Source: CAYXRK01 sp964467615 (GTDB taxonomy: Bacteria; Hydrogenedentota; Hydrogenedentia; Hydrogenedentales; GCA-2746185). Taken from it: DNA of 22,554 nucleotides. The notes below the pieces were generated by a model. It was not told where the DNA came from. It made no database searches and saw only the letters and a program-made list of their open reading frames with translations. This document shows, piece by piece, positions 7,780-15,836 of the stretch (positions within the stretch are counted from its first letter, which is position 1; each line of letters begins with the position of its first letter). The translations under genes and the position numbers were made by a program. The stretch lies in the NCBI GenBank assembly GCA_964467615.1, contig CAYXRK010000067.1, forward strand, positions 1 to 22,554, in the 5' to 3' direction.

Positions 7780-8097
7780 ATGGCTCAATCATTCCAAATA
7801 CCTGAAATCAGTAGCCGGCCGGTCGATCTCGATCCGCGGCAGATGCGGCCCGCGCGGGCCTCTCAGCCCGCAGACGGTCTGTCGTTTGGACAGGTGCTCA
7901 AAGACACGGTCGGCGAAGTGCAACGGTTGCAGTCGGAGGCGGACAACACGATTCGGCAACTTGTCGCGGGCGAAATCAAAGACGTTACCGAGGCGATGGT
8001 GGCGGTCGAGCGTGCCGACGTTTCGTTTCAAACGATGATGGCGGTCCGCAATAAGATGGTGCAGGCGTACGAGGAAGTCATGCGAATGCAGGTGTGA
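7780..8097 (+). CDS. fliE: Flagellar hook-basal body complex protein FliE
   Basis: 105 aa, the usual FliE length. The middle has FGQVLKDTVGEVQRLQSEAD and the C-terminus has AMVAVERADVSFQTMMAVRN, then ends in KMVQAYEEVMRMQV. This C-terminal helix is the family signature. FliE joins the MS ring to the proximal rod and is the first rod protein exported. It lies 14 bases after flgC. A 295-base gap separates it from fliF, unlike the tight spacing elsewhere in this block. Confidence 0.96.
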   Translation: MAQSFQIPEISSRPVDLDPRQMRPARASQPADGLSFGQVLKDTVGEVQRLQSEADNTIRQLVAGEIKDVTEAMVAVERADVSFQTMMAVRNKMVQAYEEVMRMQV

Positions 8098-8392
8098 TAA
8101 ACACCTGAAGCAATAGCACTCTGGCAGGTGCGAGGCGAAGCGCCGAGCGAGTGGCGGCGTGGTGAAAGCGAGAGGCAGGGCACGAGGGTCCCCACAAGGC
8201 CGGGTCCAGGAGAGGGCGCGGCGGCGTGCGGAGGTGACAATTTAATCGCGGGCGTTCCTCTTGGGGGGAACGCGCGTGAGTTTCGTGCGCGGGACTTCCC
8301 GCGGGCGCAAGGCACGGGACACGGTTGGATGCGTGGGGTGGATTGCATCCCGCGCGGCGGCGGCGTTGCGTTTTGGCGCCGCAACGTGAGGC
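8098..8392 (+). other. Structured fliE-fliF intergenic region
   Basis: There is no convincing gene here. The region is very GC-rich and contains three perfect stems. They are GCGTTCC/GGAACGC (8252-8258 with 8267-8273), CGCGGGA/TCCCGCG (8288-8294 with 8297-8303) and CGTTGCG/CGCAACG (8364-8370 with 8380-8386). The third lies directly before the fliF ribosome-binding site. A candidate sigma-54 element is at 8122-8137. A short open frame (GTG 8276 to TGA 8387-8389) has a GGGGGGAA site upstream but no recognisable product. Confidence 0.6.
8122..8137 (+). promoter_or_regulatory. Weak candidate sigma-54 promoter for fliF
   Basis: TGGCAGGTGCGAGGCG has GG-N10-GC spacing and a -24 element matching TGGCA-G. 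The -12 half is poor (AGGCG against TTGCW), so the total is 8 of 12. It would leave a leader of about 240 bases before fliF containing the three hairpins. Confidence 0.3.
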
Positions 8393-9952
8393 GTGTATAC
8401 CGTGCTCGAATTTTTGCGCCAGTTTGGCCGCGGCGTCAGCGACGCTTGGAGAAGGCTTTCTCTTAGCGCGCGTGTCCAAATGATCGCCGCGGCGCTGCTG
8501 ACTACCCTCTTCCTCGTTTCCGTCGTCGTCGTCGGAAGCCGCCCGCAATTCGTCGAACTCTATTCGGGCCTGAGCGCGCAAGACGCCGGCACGATCGTCA
8601 CGTGGTTGTCCGACAACGGCATTGAGCACCAAGAACGCGAGGGCGGCGCGACGATTATGGTCCCGGTGCAACACCGGAGCCGCGCGCGGCTTGCATTGCT
8701 TGACCAAGGCGTTCCGAGTTCGTATTCCGGCGGGGTAGGTTTCGAGATATTCGACGCGCAGGACTTGACCACCAACCGCCGGACGCAGGACATCAATTAC
8801 CAGCGCGCGGTGCAGGGCACGCTACAGCGGATGCTCAACGAGTTTGAATTTGTAAAGAGTTCGAGCGTATTCATTCAGGAGGCGGAACGCAAGCCTTTCC
8901 GCAGCGAGCAACAACCCTCTGAAGCGGCGGTCACCGTCAGCCTCGCGCGCGACGTGAGCAAGTCCGAAACGGAAGCGATGCTCGGCATCATCACGCGTTT
9001 CGGTGGTGCGAACCTCACCAGGCAAAACGTGACCTTAGTCGACACCACGGGCCGCGTGCTTTACATGGCCAAGGACGATGCCGTGGCCTCGCTCGCGGCC
9101 GACAAGCTCGAAGCGATGGCGGAGTACGAGGAGTATTTCCGCGCGAAGATATCGACGGCGCTGGAGGCCGCGGGCCATCGCGCGGTCGTGACCGTAGCCA
9201 GCAAGATGAATTGGGCGGACGAGGAGAAGACTTCGCGGCAGGTCATCGAGGGCGCACTGCTATCGGAGGAAACGTCCGAGGAAACGTCCGACTCGATGGA
9301 AGGGCCGCCCGAAGGACCGCCGGGGCTAAGCGCAAATCCTCCCGAGGGGGGAAGCGCGGGCGCGCGGAGCGGAACCAAGACCACCGTTGAAACGACCCTC
9401 ACGAACTACGATCCGTCGGAGACGGTAACGACGACCCGAACGCCGGGCGGAACATTCGACGGCATTTCGGTCACGGTGTTGGTTGATAACGCTTACGAGC
9501 AAGTTGCCGACGCACAAGGGAACACGGCCCCTGAGCCGCGTCCGCTTACTCCCGAACAAATCACGAACTTAAACGGTTTGGTCATGGGCGCGGTGGGGAC
9601 GTACGCGAAGGTGGAAGACGTCAAAGTTCTGAATCATCCCTTCCAGACCGCGGCGCTGGTGGCGGCCGTACAGACCGCGACTGCCGCTCCGGCTACAGGC
9701 CTTCTACAGACCCGCATGTTGGTAACGTCGCTCCAGGTGTTGGCTGCGATCGTCGCCTTCTTCGCGTTGCGCTTCTTCATGCGGCGCGCTTTGGTACAGC
9801 CATCCGAGGAAGCCGAGGAAATGGTCGAGTTGCCCGAAGCCAGCCGGGAGGACACTCGCCGCGCCGAGATCGCATCCGAAATCGAACGACTTGCCCGCGA
9901 GGATCCGAATTCCGTGGCCGCTCTACTTCGCTCGTGGATGGCGCAGGAATAG
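8393..9952 (+). CDS. fliF: Flagellar MS-ring protein FliF
   Basis: 519 aa if GTG 8393 is used; GTG 8402 (VLEFLRQFGRG) is equally likely and sits at better spacing from the GTGAGG site. The first membrane segment is at about residues 28-50 (MIAAALLTTLFLVSVVVVG). The YscJ/FliF ring-building domains follow (RSRARLALLDQGVPSSYSGG, FVKSSSVFIQEAERKPF). A proline- and glycine-rich linker (about 300-325) leads to the FliF C-terminal domain. The second membrane segment is at about 442-465. The cytoplasmic tail EIERLAREDPNSVAALLRSW is the FliG-binding helix. FliF forms the inner-membrane MS ring on which the motor is assembled. All expected parts are present. Confidence 0.96.
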   Translation: MYTVLEFLRQFGRGVSDAWRRLSLSARVQMIAAALLTTLFLVSVVVVGSRPQFVELYSGLSAQDAGTIVTWLSDNGIEHQEREGGATIMVPVQHRSRARLALLDQGVPSSYSGGVGFEIFDAQDLTTNRRTQDINYQRAVQGTLQRMLNEFEFVKSSSVFIQEAERKPFRSEQQPSEAAVTVSLARDVSKSETEAMLGIITRFGGANLTRQNVTLVDTTGRVLYMAKDDAVASLAADKLEAMAEYEEYFRAKISTALEAAGHRAVVTVASKMNWADEEKTSRQVIEGALLSEETSEETSDSMEGPPEGPPGLSANPPEGGSAGARSGTKTTVETTLTNYDPSETVTTTRTPGGTFDGISVTVLVDNAYEQVADAQGNTAPEPRPLTPEQITNLNGLVMGAVGTYAKVEDVKVLNHPFQTAALVAAVQTATAAPATGLLQTRMLVTSLQVLAAIVAFFALRFFMRRALVQPSEEAEEMVELPEASREDTRRAEIASEIERLAREDPNSVAALLRSWMAQE

Positions 9953-10029
9953 TGCGGGCGGCGTGGAGGCGGCGCGACCATTCAGTGTATCCTTCCGGCG
10001 GCCGTTTGTATTGAGGGGGGAATGACGAG

Positions 10030-11064
10030 ATGGCCGGTAGCACCGCTGAAGAAACCGGGTTGCCTGGGAAGACGAAAGCCGCGATATTTCTGGCTTGCCT
10101 TGGACCGGAAACGGCAAGCCGCGTGATGGGGGCGATGTCCGACGAAGAAGTCGAGCAGCTCACGCTTGGTCTATCGTCCGTCGAGATAGTGGATTCGGAC
10201 ACGCGTGTGACCATCCTCGACGAGTTCTACCAGATGGCCGTCGCCAACAAGTATGTGACGCAAGGCGGTCTCGATTTTGCTCGCAGCCTCCTCGAAAAGG
10301 CATTCGGCCCTGAGCGCACGATCGAGATTTTGACGCGCTTACAGAGCAGTTTGCAGGAAGTGCCTTTTCAGTTTTTGAAAAAGGCCGACGCGGGGCAGAT
10401 CGTCAGCTTTATCCAAGACGAGCACCCGCAAACGATCTCGCTCATCCTGGCCCACCTTCCGAGCGGCACGGCGGCGATCGTGTTGTCGTCCCTCAAAGTC
10501 GAAGTGCAGGCCGACGTAGCGCGGCGGATCGCGAAGATGGAGCGCACGCCGCCCGAGGTGGTGCGGGAAGTTGAACGGGTGCTCGAGCGCAAAATGGCCG
10601 CGGTGTTCAGCCAGGGATTCACATTCGCGGGCGGCGTGAAGGAAGTCGCCGAGATTCTCAACAGTATCGATCGCGCGACCGAGAAATCGATCATGGGACA
10701 ACTGGCGGACGACGACCCCGAACTTGCGGACGAGATTGGGCGACTCATGTTCACGTTCGAGGACGTGGTGCATGTTGAGGATAGCGGTATCCAGAAGGCC
10801 CTGCGCGAAATCGAATCGAAGGACCTCGCGCTTGCACTCAAGTCCGGAAGCGAGGAAGTCAGGGACAAGGTCCTCAAGAACATGTCCGAGCGCGCTCGGC
10901 AAATGATCAAGGAAGAAATCGACTTCATGGGGCCGCAGAAACTTCGCAACGTGGAGGAGGCCCAACAGAAAATCGTGGCTATCATTCGGCGTCTCGAGGA
11001 TTCCGGCGAACTCATCATCGAAGGACGCGGCGGCGGCGGCGGGGAAGATCAGATCGTCGTCTAA
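10030..11064 (+). CDS. fliG: Flagellar motor switch protein FliG
   Basis: 344 aa from ATG 10030, with GGGGGGAA upstream. The N-terminal FliF-binding domain reads KTKAAIFLACLGPETASRVM. The middle domain has the EHPQTISLILAHL motif that contacts the other C-ring proteins. The C-terminal torque domain has FEDVVHVEDSGIQKALREI and then ALKSGSEEVRDKVLKNMSER, with the charged residues that face MotA. A glycine-rich tail (GRGGGGGEDQIVV) ends the protein. FliG couples stator ion flow to rotation and normally binds FliM. Its usual partner gene fliM is not in this window, although fliN is. Confidence 0.97.
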   Translation: MAGSTAEETGLPGKTKAAIFLACLGPETASRVMGAMSDEEVEQLTLGLSSVEIVDSDTRVTILDEFYQMAVANKYVTQGGLDFARSLLEKAFGPERTIEILTRLQSSLQEVPFQFLKKADAGQIVSFIQDEHPQTISLILAHLPSGTAAIVLSSLKVEVQADVARRIAKMERTPPEVVREVERVLERKMAAVFSQGFTFAGGVKEVAEILNSIDRATEKSIMGQLADDDPELADEIGRLMFTFEDVVHVEDSGIQKALREIESKDLALALKSGSEEVRDKVLKNMSERARQMIKEEIDFMGPQKLRNVEEAQQKIVAIIRRLEDSGELIIEGRGGGGGEDQIVV

Positions 11065-11095
11065 CAGCGGGAACGGCGCGGGCGCCATCAATCTT

Positions 11096-11716
11096 ATGCC
11101 GAAAATCATTCGACCCGTGGAGACGATTCCCGGCGGCGTTGCGTCGTTTGAACGCGATGCGCTCGAGAGCATCGGGGGTGAGGACGGCATCGACCCCACG
11201 GCGATACTCGCGGCGGCGCGCGCGGAGGGGGAGCGCAAAGTCCGCGAAGCTTACGCTGAGGGGTATCGGCGCGGCGAGGAGGCGTTCCGCGCGACCGTCG
11301 CCGAATGCGAGGGGCTCTTACTTGCGGCAGGTCAGGCGTTGGTAGAAGCGCGTGCGAACTATTTAGATGCCACAATGGACGAGGTCGCCAATTTGGCGTT
11401 CGCGATCGCCTTACGAATTCTGCGGCGAGAGGCTTCGCTCGATAGAGAACTGGTGACGATAGCTGCGCGTACGGCGTTGGAACGACTGGCGAACGAGGAA
11501 CGGATTACTATCCGCGCGAATCCCGCGGATCTTGAGGCGCTTCGATTGCATCAGGTCGCGCTTCTCGAAAGCGTGGAAGGCATCGAGGCGCTCGAACTCG
11601 TTTCCGACGACACGATATCCCCCGGCGGATGTATCGCCGAGACGCGTGAACTTGTGGTCGACGCGCAACTCGAGGCGCAGGTTGGGGAAATTATTGACCA
11701 GTTGACGAAGCTATGA
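11096..11716 (+). CDS. fliH: Flagellar export ATPase regulator FliH
   Basis: 206 aa. The N-terminus (MPKIIRPVE) is followed by a long alanine- and glutamate-rich helix with AYAEGYRRGEEAF, typical of FliH. The C-terminal domain has ALRILRREASLDRELVTIA, ITIRANPADLEAL and SPGGCIAETRELVVDAQLE. FliH forms a dimer that holds the FliI ATPase and links it to the C ring through FliN. Its last codons overlap fliI by ATGA (11713-11716). The long GxxxG repeat array of enterobacterial FliH is not present. Confidence 0.93.
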   Translation: MPKIIRPVETIPGGVASFERDALESIGGEDGIDPTAILAAARAEGERKVREAYAEGYRRGEEAFRATVAECEGLLLAAGQALVEARANYLDATMDEVANLAFAIALRILRREASLDRELVTIAARTALERLANEERITIRANPADLEALRLHQVALLESVEGIEALELVSDDTISPGGCIAETRELVVDAQLEAQVGEIIDQLTKL

Positions 11717-13020
11717 GAACGTTGCTCGAACGGTACACGCGAGAGATCGCTTCCATCGACACGGCGCCCGTCCATGGAAAGGTCGAGACCGTCAGCGGGC
11801 TGACCATCGAGGCGACCGCCCGCGGGCTTCACGTCGGCGATTTGTGCTACATCCGCACGCGCGAAGGCCGGCGGGCACCGGTGGAAGTCGTGGGGTTTCG
11901 CGCGGGGCGCATCACCCTCATGCCGCTGACAGAGCTCAACGGATTGGCACCAGGTCAGTGGGTGTATCCCGTCCATGCGCCGCTTACAGTCAAGGTTTCG
12001 CTCGCGTTGGTTGGCCGCGTGATAGACGGGCTCGGCCGGCCCATCGACGGCGGTCCACCGATTCCAGGAGGCGATCCCGTGCCGCTAACGGCCGCGGCGC
12101 CTCGTCCGATGGAACGTCGCCGAGTGACCGAGGCTATTTCGACCGGCATCCGCGCTATCGACGGCTGTTTAACCATCGGCCGCGGCCAGCGCGTCGGAAT
12201 CATGTCTGGAAGCGGGGTGGGTAAGAGCAAGTTGCTCGGGATGATCGCGCGTAACACCAACGCGGACGTGAACGTCATCGCGCTGATTGGCGAACGTGGC
12301 AAAGAGGTGCGGGATTTCGTCGATGCCGACCTTGGCGAGGAAGGCCGCAAGCGCTCGGTGGTGGTGGCGGCGACGTCCGACGAACCGGCCCTTGTACGCA
12401 TCAAAGGCGCGCATTTGGCGACCGCTATTGCCGAGTGGTTTCGGGCGCAAGGGAAAAACGTACTCTTGATGATGGACTCGGTTACCCGATTTTCGATGGC
12501 CCAGCGCGAAGTGGGATTGGCCGCGGGCGAACCGCCGACCACGAAGGGTTATCCGCCCTCCGTGTTTGCGCTGCTGCCGAAATTGCTCGAGCGCGCCGGG
12601 GCGACGCAACAAGGCTGTATTACCGGTTTGTACACGGTCCTCGTAGAAGGGGACGATTTGACCGATCCCATTGCGGACAGCGTGCGCAGCATCGTTGATG
12701 GACACATCGTGTTGTCGCGGCGCTTGTTCGCGCGTGGACATTACCCGGCCATTGACGTGCAAGACAGCATCAGCCGCTCAATGATCGATGTCGTACCCGA
12801 GCCGCACCTCAAACTCGCCCAGGACCTGCGCGCGGTCGTCGCCGACTATCGCGATGCCGAGGACCTGGTGAACATCGGCGCGTATGTGCCGGGTAGTAAC
12901 TCCGGCGTGGATCGCGCACTGAAACTCATGCCGAAGATCGATCAGTTTCTCCGTCAAGGCTTGTTCGAGCCTGACGAGTTGGCGTCGGTAGAAAGTAAGA
13001 TGAAGCGGGCCCTCGCATGA
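11713..13020 (+). CDS. fliI: Flagellum-specific ATP synthase/export ATPase FliI
   Basis: 435 aa, the usual length. It has an F1-beta-like fold with an N-terminal beta barrel (HGKVETVSGLTIEATARGL), Walker A GSGVGKS (166-172) and Walker B VLLMMDSVTR with D255. QREVGLAAGEPPTTKGYPPS is characteristic of FliI/YscN ATPases. FliI hydrolyses ATP at the base of the export gate to help unfold and release export substrates. It is translationally coupled to fliH upstream and fliJ downstream, each by an ATGA overlap. No catalytic residue is missing. Confidence 0.97.
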   Translation: MRTLLERYTREIASIDTAPVHGKVETVSGLTIEATARGLHVGDLCYIRTREGRRAPVEVVGFRAGRITLMPLTELNGLAPGQWVYPVHAPLTVKVSLALVGRVIDGLGRPIDGGPPIPGGDPVPLTAAAPRPMERRRVTEAISTGIRAIDGCLTIGRGQRVGIMSGSGVGKSKLLGMIARNTNADVNVIALIGERGKEVRDFVDADLGEEGRKRSVVVAATSDEPALVRIKGAHLATAIAEWFRAQGKNVLLMMDSVTRFSMAQREVGLAAGEPPTTKGYPPSVFALLPKLLERAGATQQGCITGLYTVLVEGDDLTDPIADSVRSIVDGHIVLSRRLFARGHYPAIDVQDSISRSMIDVVPEPHLKLAQDLRAVVADYRDAEDLVNIGAYVPGSNSGVDRALKLMPKIDQFLRQGLFEPDELASVESKMKRALA

Positions 13021-13478
13021 TTGACGCGAAACGCATGCGCACGGTACTTCGGGTCCGTGAACTCAAGGCGGACTCGGCCGCTCTGGCGCTCGCGAGGGCC
13101 CGGGGCCTCGTTCGCGTGGCCGAGGCCGCGCGCGAGGCGATGGAAGACCACCAAAGGCGTATCGTCGAGGATGCGAGTACGGCGCAGATATCCGGCGAAC
13201 CGATGCGCGTTCCCCCGTTGCTTGAATATGAACGGCATTTGGCGCGGCGGCTCGTTGAACAAGATGCACGTATCGTGGGGCTCGAACGCGACGCCGAGGC
13301 CAAACGCGCCGAGGCCGAGGCCAAACTCAGAGACCAACGAGTCATAGAGCGCGTGCTCGATCGGGCGGCCGAAGAACGGCGCGTCGTCGTCGCGCGCGCG
13401 GATCGAAAACGCCTCGATGAACAGTCGGCCATCCGCGCCGCTCGCGCGCGTGCAAGCTTAGCAAGGAGACCGGAATGA
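13017..13478 (+). CDS. fliJ: Flagellar export protein FliJ
   Basis: 153 aa, a single long charged helix pair with no membrane segment and very high Arg/Glu/Ala content, as in FliJ. FliJ sequences are poorly conserved, so the call rests on length, coiled-coil composition, residues such as RVRELKADSAALALARARG, and position directly after fliI. FliJ sits in the centre of the FliI hexamer, like the gamma subunit of F1, and helps couple proton flow to export. Both ends overlap neighbours by ATGA. Confidence 0.85.
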   Translation: MIDAKRMRTVLRVRELKADSAALALARARGLVRVAEAAREAMEDHQRRIVEDASTAQISGEPMRVPPLLEYERHLARRLVEQDARIVGLERDAEAKRAEAEAKLRDQRVIERVLDRAAEERRVVVARADRKRLDEQSAIRAARARASLARRPE

Positions 13479-14044
13479 TACGAATCGTGTTGATAGCGGG
13501 GATCGCCCTTCTTGCCTTCGGCGCTGCTATCGTCGTTCCAATTGGCCTGTCCGGTGACCTCAATGCCGACGGTCTAGGCAAGATCCTGGGACGTACGCCG
13601 CCAGCGGAACCGGCCGAAGAGTCCGAACACAAGAATCCGGAAACCGACATCGCCAGCGCATGGGCGGGCCGACTGCGCGACGAAGAAGAGCGCCAACGAA
13701 AGCGGGCCGCCGAACTTGATGAACGGGAGAACCGGCTGGAACTGCAAGAAGACGATTTGGAAGAGCAGCAAGCGTACATCGCCGAACTTCAAACCGACAT
13801 CAACACGAAGCTTGACCGGCTCGACGGTGAAGAAAACACCCGGCTTGCCGACGCCGCAAAACTTATCGAGGGAATGAAAGCGACCGGCGCGGCCGAGTCG
13901 CTCGCGGCCATGAAGCCCGAAGAGGCGGCGGAGATAGTCCGGCGCATGAAGCCAGGGCGAAACGTGGGCAAGATAATGGATGCCTTCACCGACGCGGAAG
14001 TGCGCAACCGAATTCTCGACGAATTGAAGGCCCGGCCCTACTAG
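13475..14044 (+). CDS. MotE/FlbB-like membrane coiled-coil protein with MgtE-N-like end
   Basis: 189 aa from ATG 13475, overlapping the fliJ stop. One membrane segment (residues about 3-26, IVLIAGIALLAFGAAIVVPI) is followed by a linker, then a charged coiled coil (about 65-130, ERQRKRAAELDERENRLELQ). The C-terminal domain, about 135-187, is MgtE-N-like (ESLAAMKPEEAAEIVRRMKP and IMDAFTDAEVRNRILDEL). This layout matches MotE of rhizobia and FlbB of spirochetes. FlbB, encoded right after fliJ in Borrelia, forms the base of the periplasmic collar. The position here is the same. The coiled coil and C-terminal domain should be periplasmic. It could bind the stator or the TPR protein, which is inferred. 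Confidence 0.8.
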   Translation: MIRIVLIAGIALLAFGAAIVVPIGLSGDLNADGLGKILGRTPPAEPAEESEHKNPETDIASAWAGRLRDEEERQRKRAAELDERENRLELQEDDLEEQQAYIAELQTDINTKLDRLDGEENTRLADAAKLIEGMKATGAAESLAAMKPEEAAEIVRRMKPGRNVGKIMDAFTDAEVRNRILDELKARPY

Positions 14045-14461
14045 CGATCTGGGGCCCGATTCTCCCTCGGCGCGTTTTCGACAACGGTGGGCACGATCAT
14101 TCGTGCTACTGCCTTGGACGGCGAATTCCTTGATTGGTTCTGATCCGCGGCGTTCTTGAAAACCTTGCTCACGATGACGATGACGAATGACGAATGACGA
14201 GTTGCCAAAGATACGAACTCGGTAATTGACGCGCTATTTTCGAAGCAGTTGCCACGTTCCCTTCCGGCTCACCAGGAACGATGAAAGATGGGGTTCGGCA
14301 GCCGAGGGCGGCTGCCCCACACGCGCTGGGTGTAGCGCGTGGCGACGGGAATTTTCGAAACGGCACGATTGGCTTCAGCCTCTCCCGCCACGCGCCGCAA
14401 TCATTCTTCCGAAACGTCACGCAGGTGGCGTTTGAATCCAAACGAAAGGAGGTGAGAACTA
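14045..14461 (+). other. 417-base non-coding region before fliK
   Basis: There is no credible gene here. It contains the inverted repeat GCACGA-TCAT-TCGTGC (14091-14106) and a short tandem repeat of GATGAC/GAATGAC units (14171-14200). There is a hairpin GGCAGCC/GGCTGCC (14297-14303 with 14310-14316) and a second hairpin CACGCGCT/AGCGCGTG (14320-14327 with 14334-14341). It ends with the strong fliK ribosome-binding site AAAGGAGGTGAG. I found no good sigma-54 element. It separates the basal body/export block from the hook block and may hold a promoter or a dispersed repeat. Confidence 0.55.
14171..14200 (+). repeat. Short tandem repeat of GATGAC/GAATGAC units
   Basis: ACGATGACGATGACG is followed by AATGACGAATGACGA, so 6- and 7-base units recur in a row. 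This is low-complexity non-coding DNA with no clear function. Confidence 0.7.
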
Positions 14462-15790
14462 ATGCAAATTGCTTTACTTGAGGCCGTGATCGTCCAACCC
14501 GGCGCTGAACTCAGTACGAATTCAACGGTGGGCGGCTCTGCGGCCTCAAATGCTCCAGATGGACTGTTCGCTGAGTTGCTCGCTGTGTTGACCGGCCTCG
14601 TGGGCGCCGGCGAGGGCGTCGAGGTATCTGACGCCCCGCCGGAGGATGAAGCGCCGGGCGATACCGGGAGCAGCGAAATAGACACACTCGCCGCCGCCGT
14701 GATCGCCGCTGCAACGACGGTCGTTCCCGTATCGCCAATGGCCATGGAATCGCAGGCCGAAGGTGAAGAGCTCGAAGAGACGGCGGCCGCACGCGGATCG
14801 TCGCTTGCAGATCGGATTCTCCTCGCCCGCGCGAATCTGACTGCTCTACCCGAAGGTCCGCAGAAGGCGGCGGAGAGCAAAGCTGAACCCACGAATGCGA
14901 TGCAGGCGACTACCGTTGCCGCGTCGACCAAGGGTACGGCGCCGGGCGGCGCGATGGTGGTGCTGACAGCGACGGAAACGGATGGGTCCGCGCGAGCGGA
15001 ATTATCCGGTCGGGTGAGTCCGGCCCTCGTCGCTAAAGCCATTTCACAAGATCGGGCGCTTCAGTCAATGACTGAACCGGCCGATCAAGTCGCCGGACGG
15101 GAAGCGGATTCGACTCCGTTCCAAACGGAGAAATTGGAACCGCCGCCTGCTACACGATCTCGTGCGGACACGTTCGTCGAAGCCATGCTGCGGTCGCTTC
15201 TCCGAAGCGAACGCGGTGAGGCGTCGGGAGACAAATCCGCCGTTCCGCAGAGCGTCCAGCACGGGCACGATCAGCCGGTCATTGGCGCAGTCGAGCCAAG
15301 GGCCGATCGGATCGTGTCGGGTACGGACTTGCTTGCCGACCCTGGCAAGCCAGTCCCCGCGACGCCGCAGGGTCTACGCGACGCGACGATCCGCTCGGTG
15401 CGGTATCTCGTCGGCCACGGCGAGCAATCCCTTCGGGTCCGGCTCGTGCCGGCCTCGCTCGGTGAGCTCCACGTGACGGTGACTACCTCCGACGACGGCG
15501 GGCTTAATGTCCACCTGACCTCGGCGCACCACGCGGTGCGAGAGACGCTCGACGGTCAGCTTTCCGGCTTGCGCGACGCGCTCGCGCGGGACGGGATCGA
15601 TGTCGGACGGATAACGGTGTCGCCCCACATGGGGACTGATACCGGGTCTACGCCGTCGGGTGACCGTCAACCGGCCGGGCAGCCCTGGCGGTCCGGTCGC
15701 GAGGACGGGGAAGGGTATCCAAATAGCGGTCAACACGGCGGCAGGCAGCGTCAATTCGTTCACGAAGGCGCGCTGGATCTGCTGGCGTAG
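14462..15790 (+). CDS. fliK: Flagellar hook-length control protein FliK
   Basis: 442 aa from ATG 14462, with a near-ideal AAAGGAGGTGAG site upstream, the strongest in the window. Residues 1-300 are low-complexity and alanine/threonine-rich with little similarity to anything, as is usual for the FliK ruler region. The C-terminal domain (about 315-395) carries the family signature: QSLRVRLVPASLGELHVTVT, then HHAVRETLDGQLSGLRDALA and DGIDVGRITVS. FliK measures hook length and switches export from hook to filament proteins by acting on FlhB. Gene order fliJ-flbB-fliK-flgD supports it. The tail is Gly/Gln-rich. Confidence 0.92.
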   Translation: MQIALLEAVIVQPGAELSTNSTVGGSAASNAPDGLFAELLAVLTGLVGAGEGVEVSDAPPEDEAPGDTGSSEIDTLAAAVIAAATTVVPVSPMAMESQAEGEELEETAAARGSSLADRILLARANLTALPEGPQKAAESKAEPTNAMQATTVAASTKGTAPGGAMVVLTATETDGSARAELSGRVSPALVAKAISQDRALQSMTEPADQVAGREADSTPFQTEKLEPPPATRSRADTFVEAMLRSLLRSERGEASGDKSAVPQSVQHGHDQPVIGAVEPRADRIVSGTDLLADPGKPVPATPQGLRDATIRSVRYLVGHGEQSLRVRLVPASLGELHVTVTTSDDGGLNVHLTSAHHAVRETLDGQLSGLRDALARDGIDVGRITVSPHMGTDTGSTPSGDRQPAGQPWRSGREDGEGYPNSGQHGGRQRQFVHEGALDLLA

Positions 15791-15836
15791 GTAGGTATCG
15801 CCGACTTCGGCCGGCATCAAGCAAGAGGAAGCAACG

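Noticed and set aside
8276..8389. 37-codon open frame before fliF as a real gene
   Set aside because: It has a plausible ribosome-binding site, but the product is Arg/Ala-rich and overlaps all three hairpins or their loops. It is kept only as a possible leader peptide.
14362..14377. GGCACG at 14362 as a sigma-54 promoter for fliK
   Set aside because: The -24 half is good, but 12 bases later there is TT instead of GC, so spacing and the -12 element fail.
14045..14461. CRISPR array, tRNA or insertion sequence in the largest gap
   Set aside because: There are no regularly spaced direct repeats of CRISPR length, no cloverleaf with conserved T-arm bases, and no transposase frame or terminal inverted repeats.
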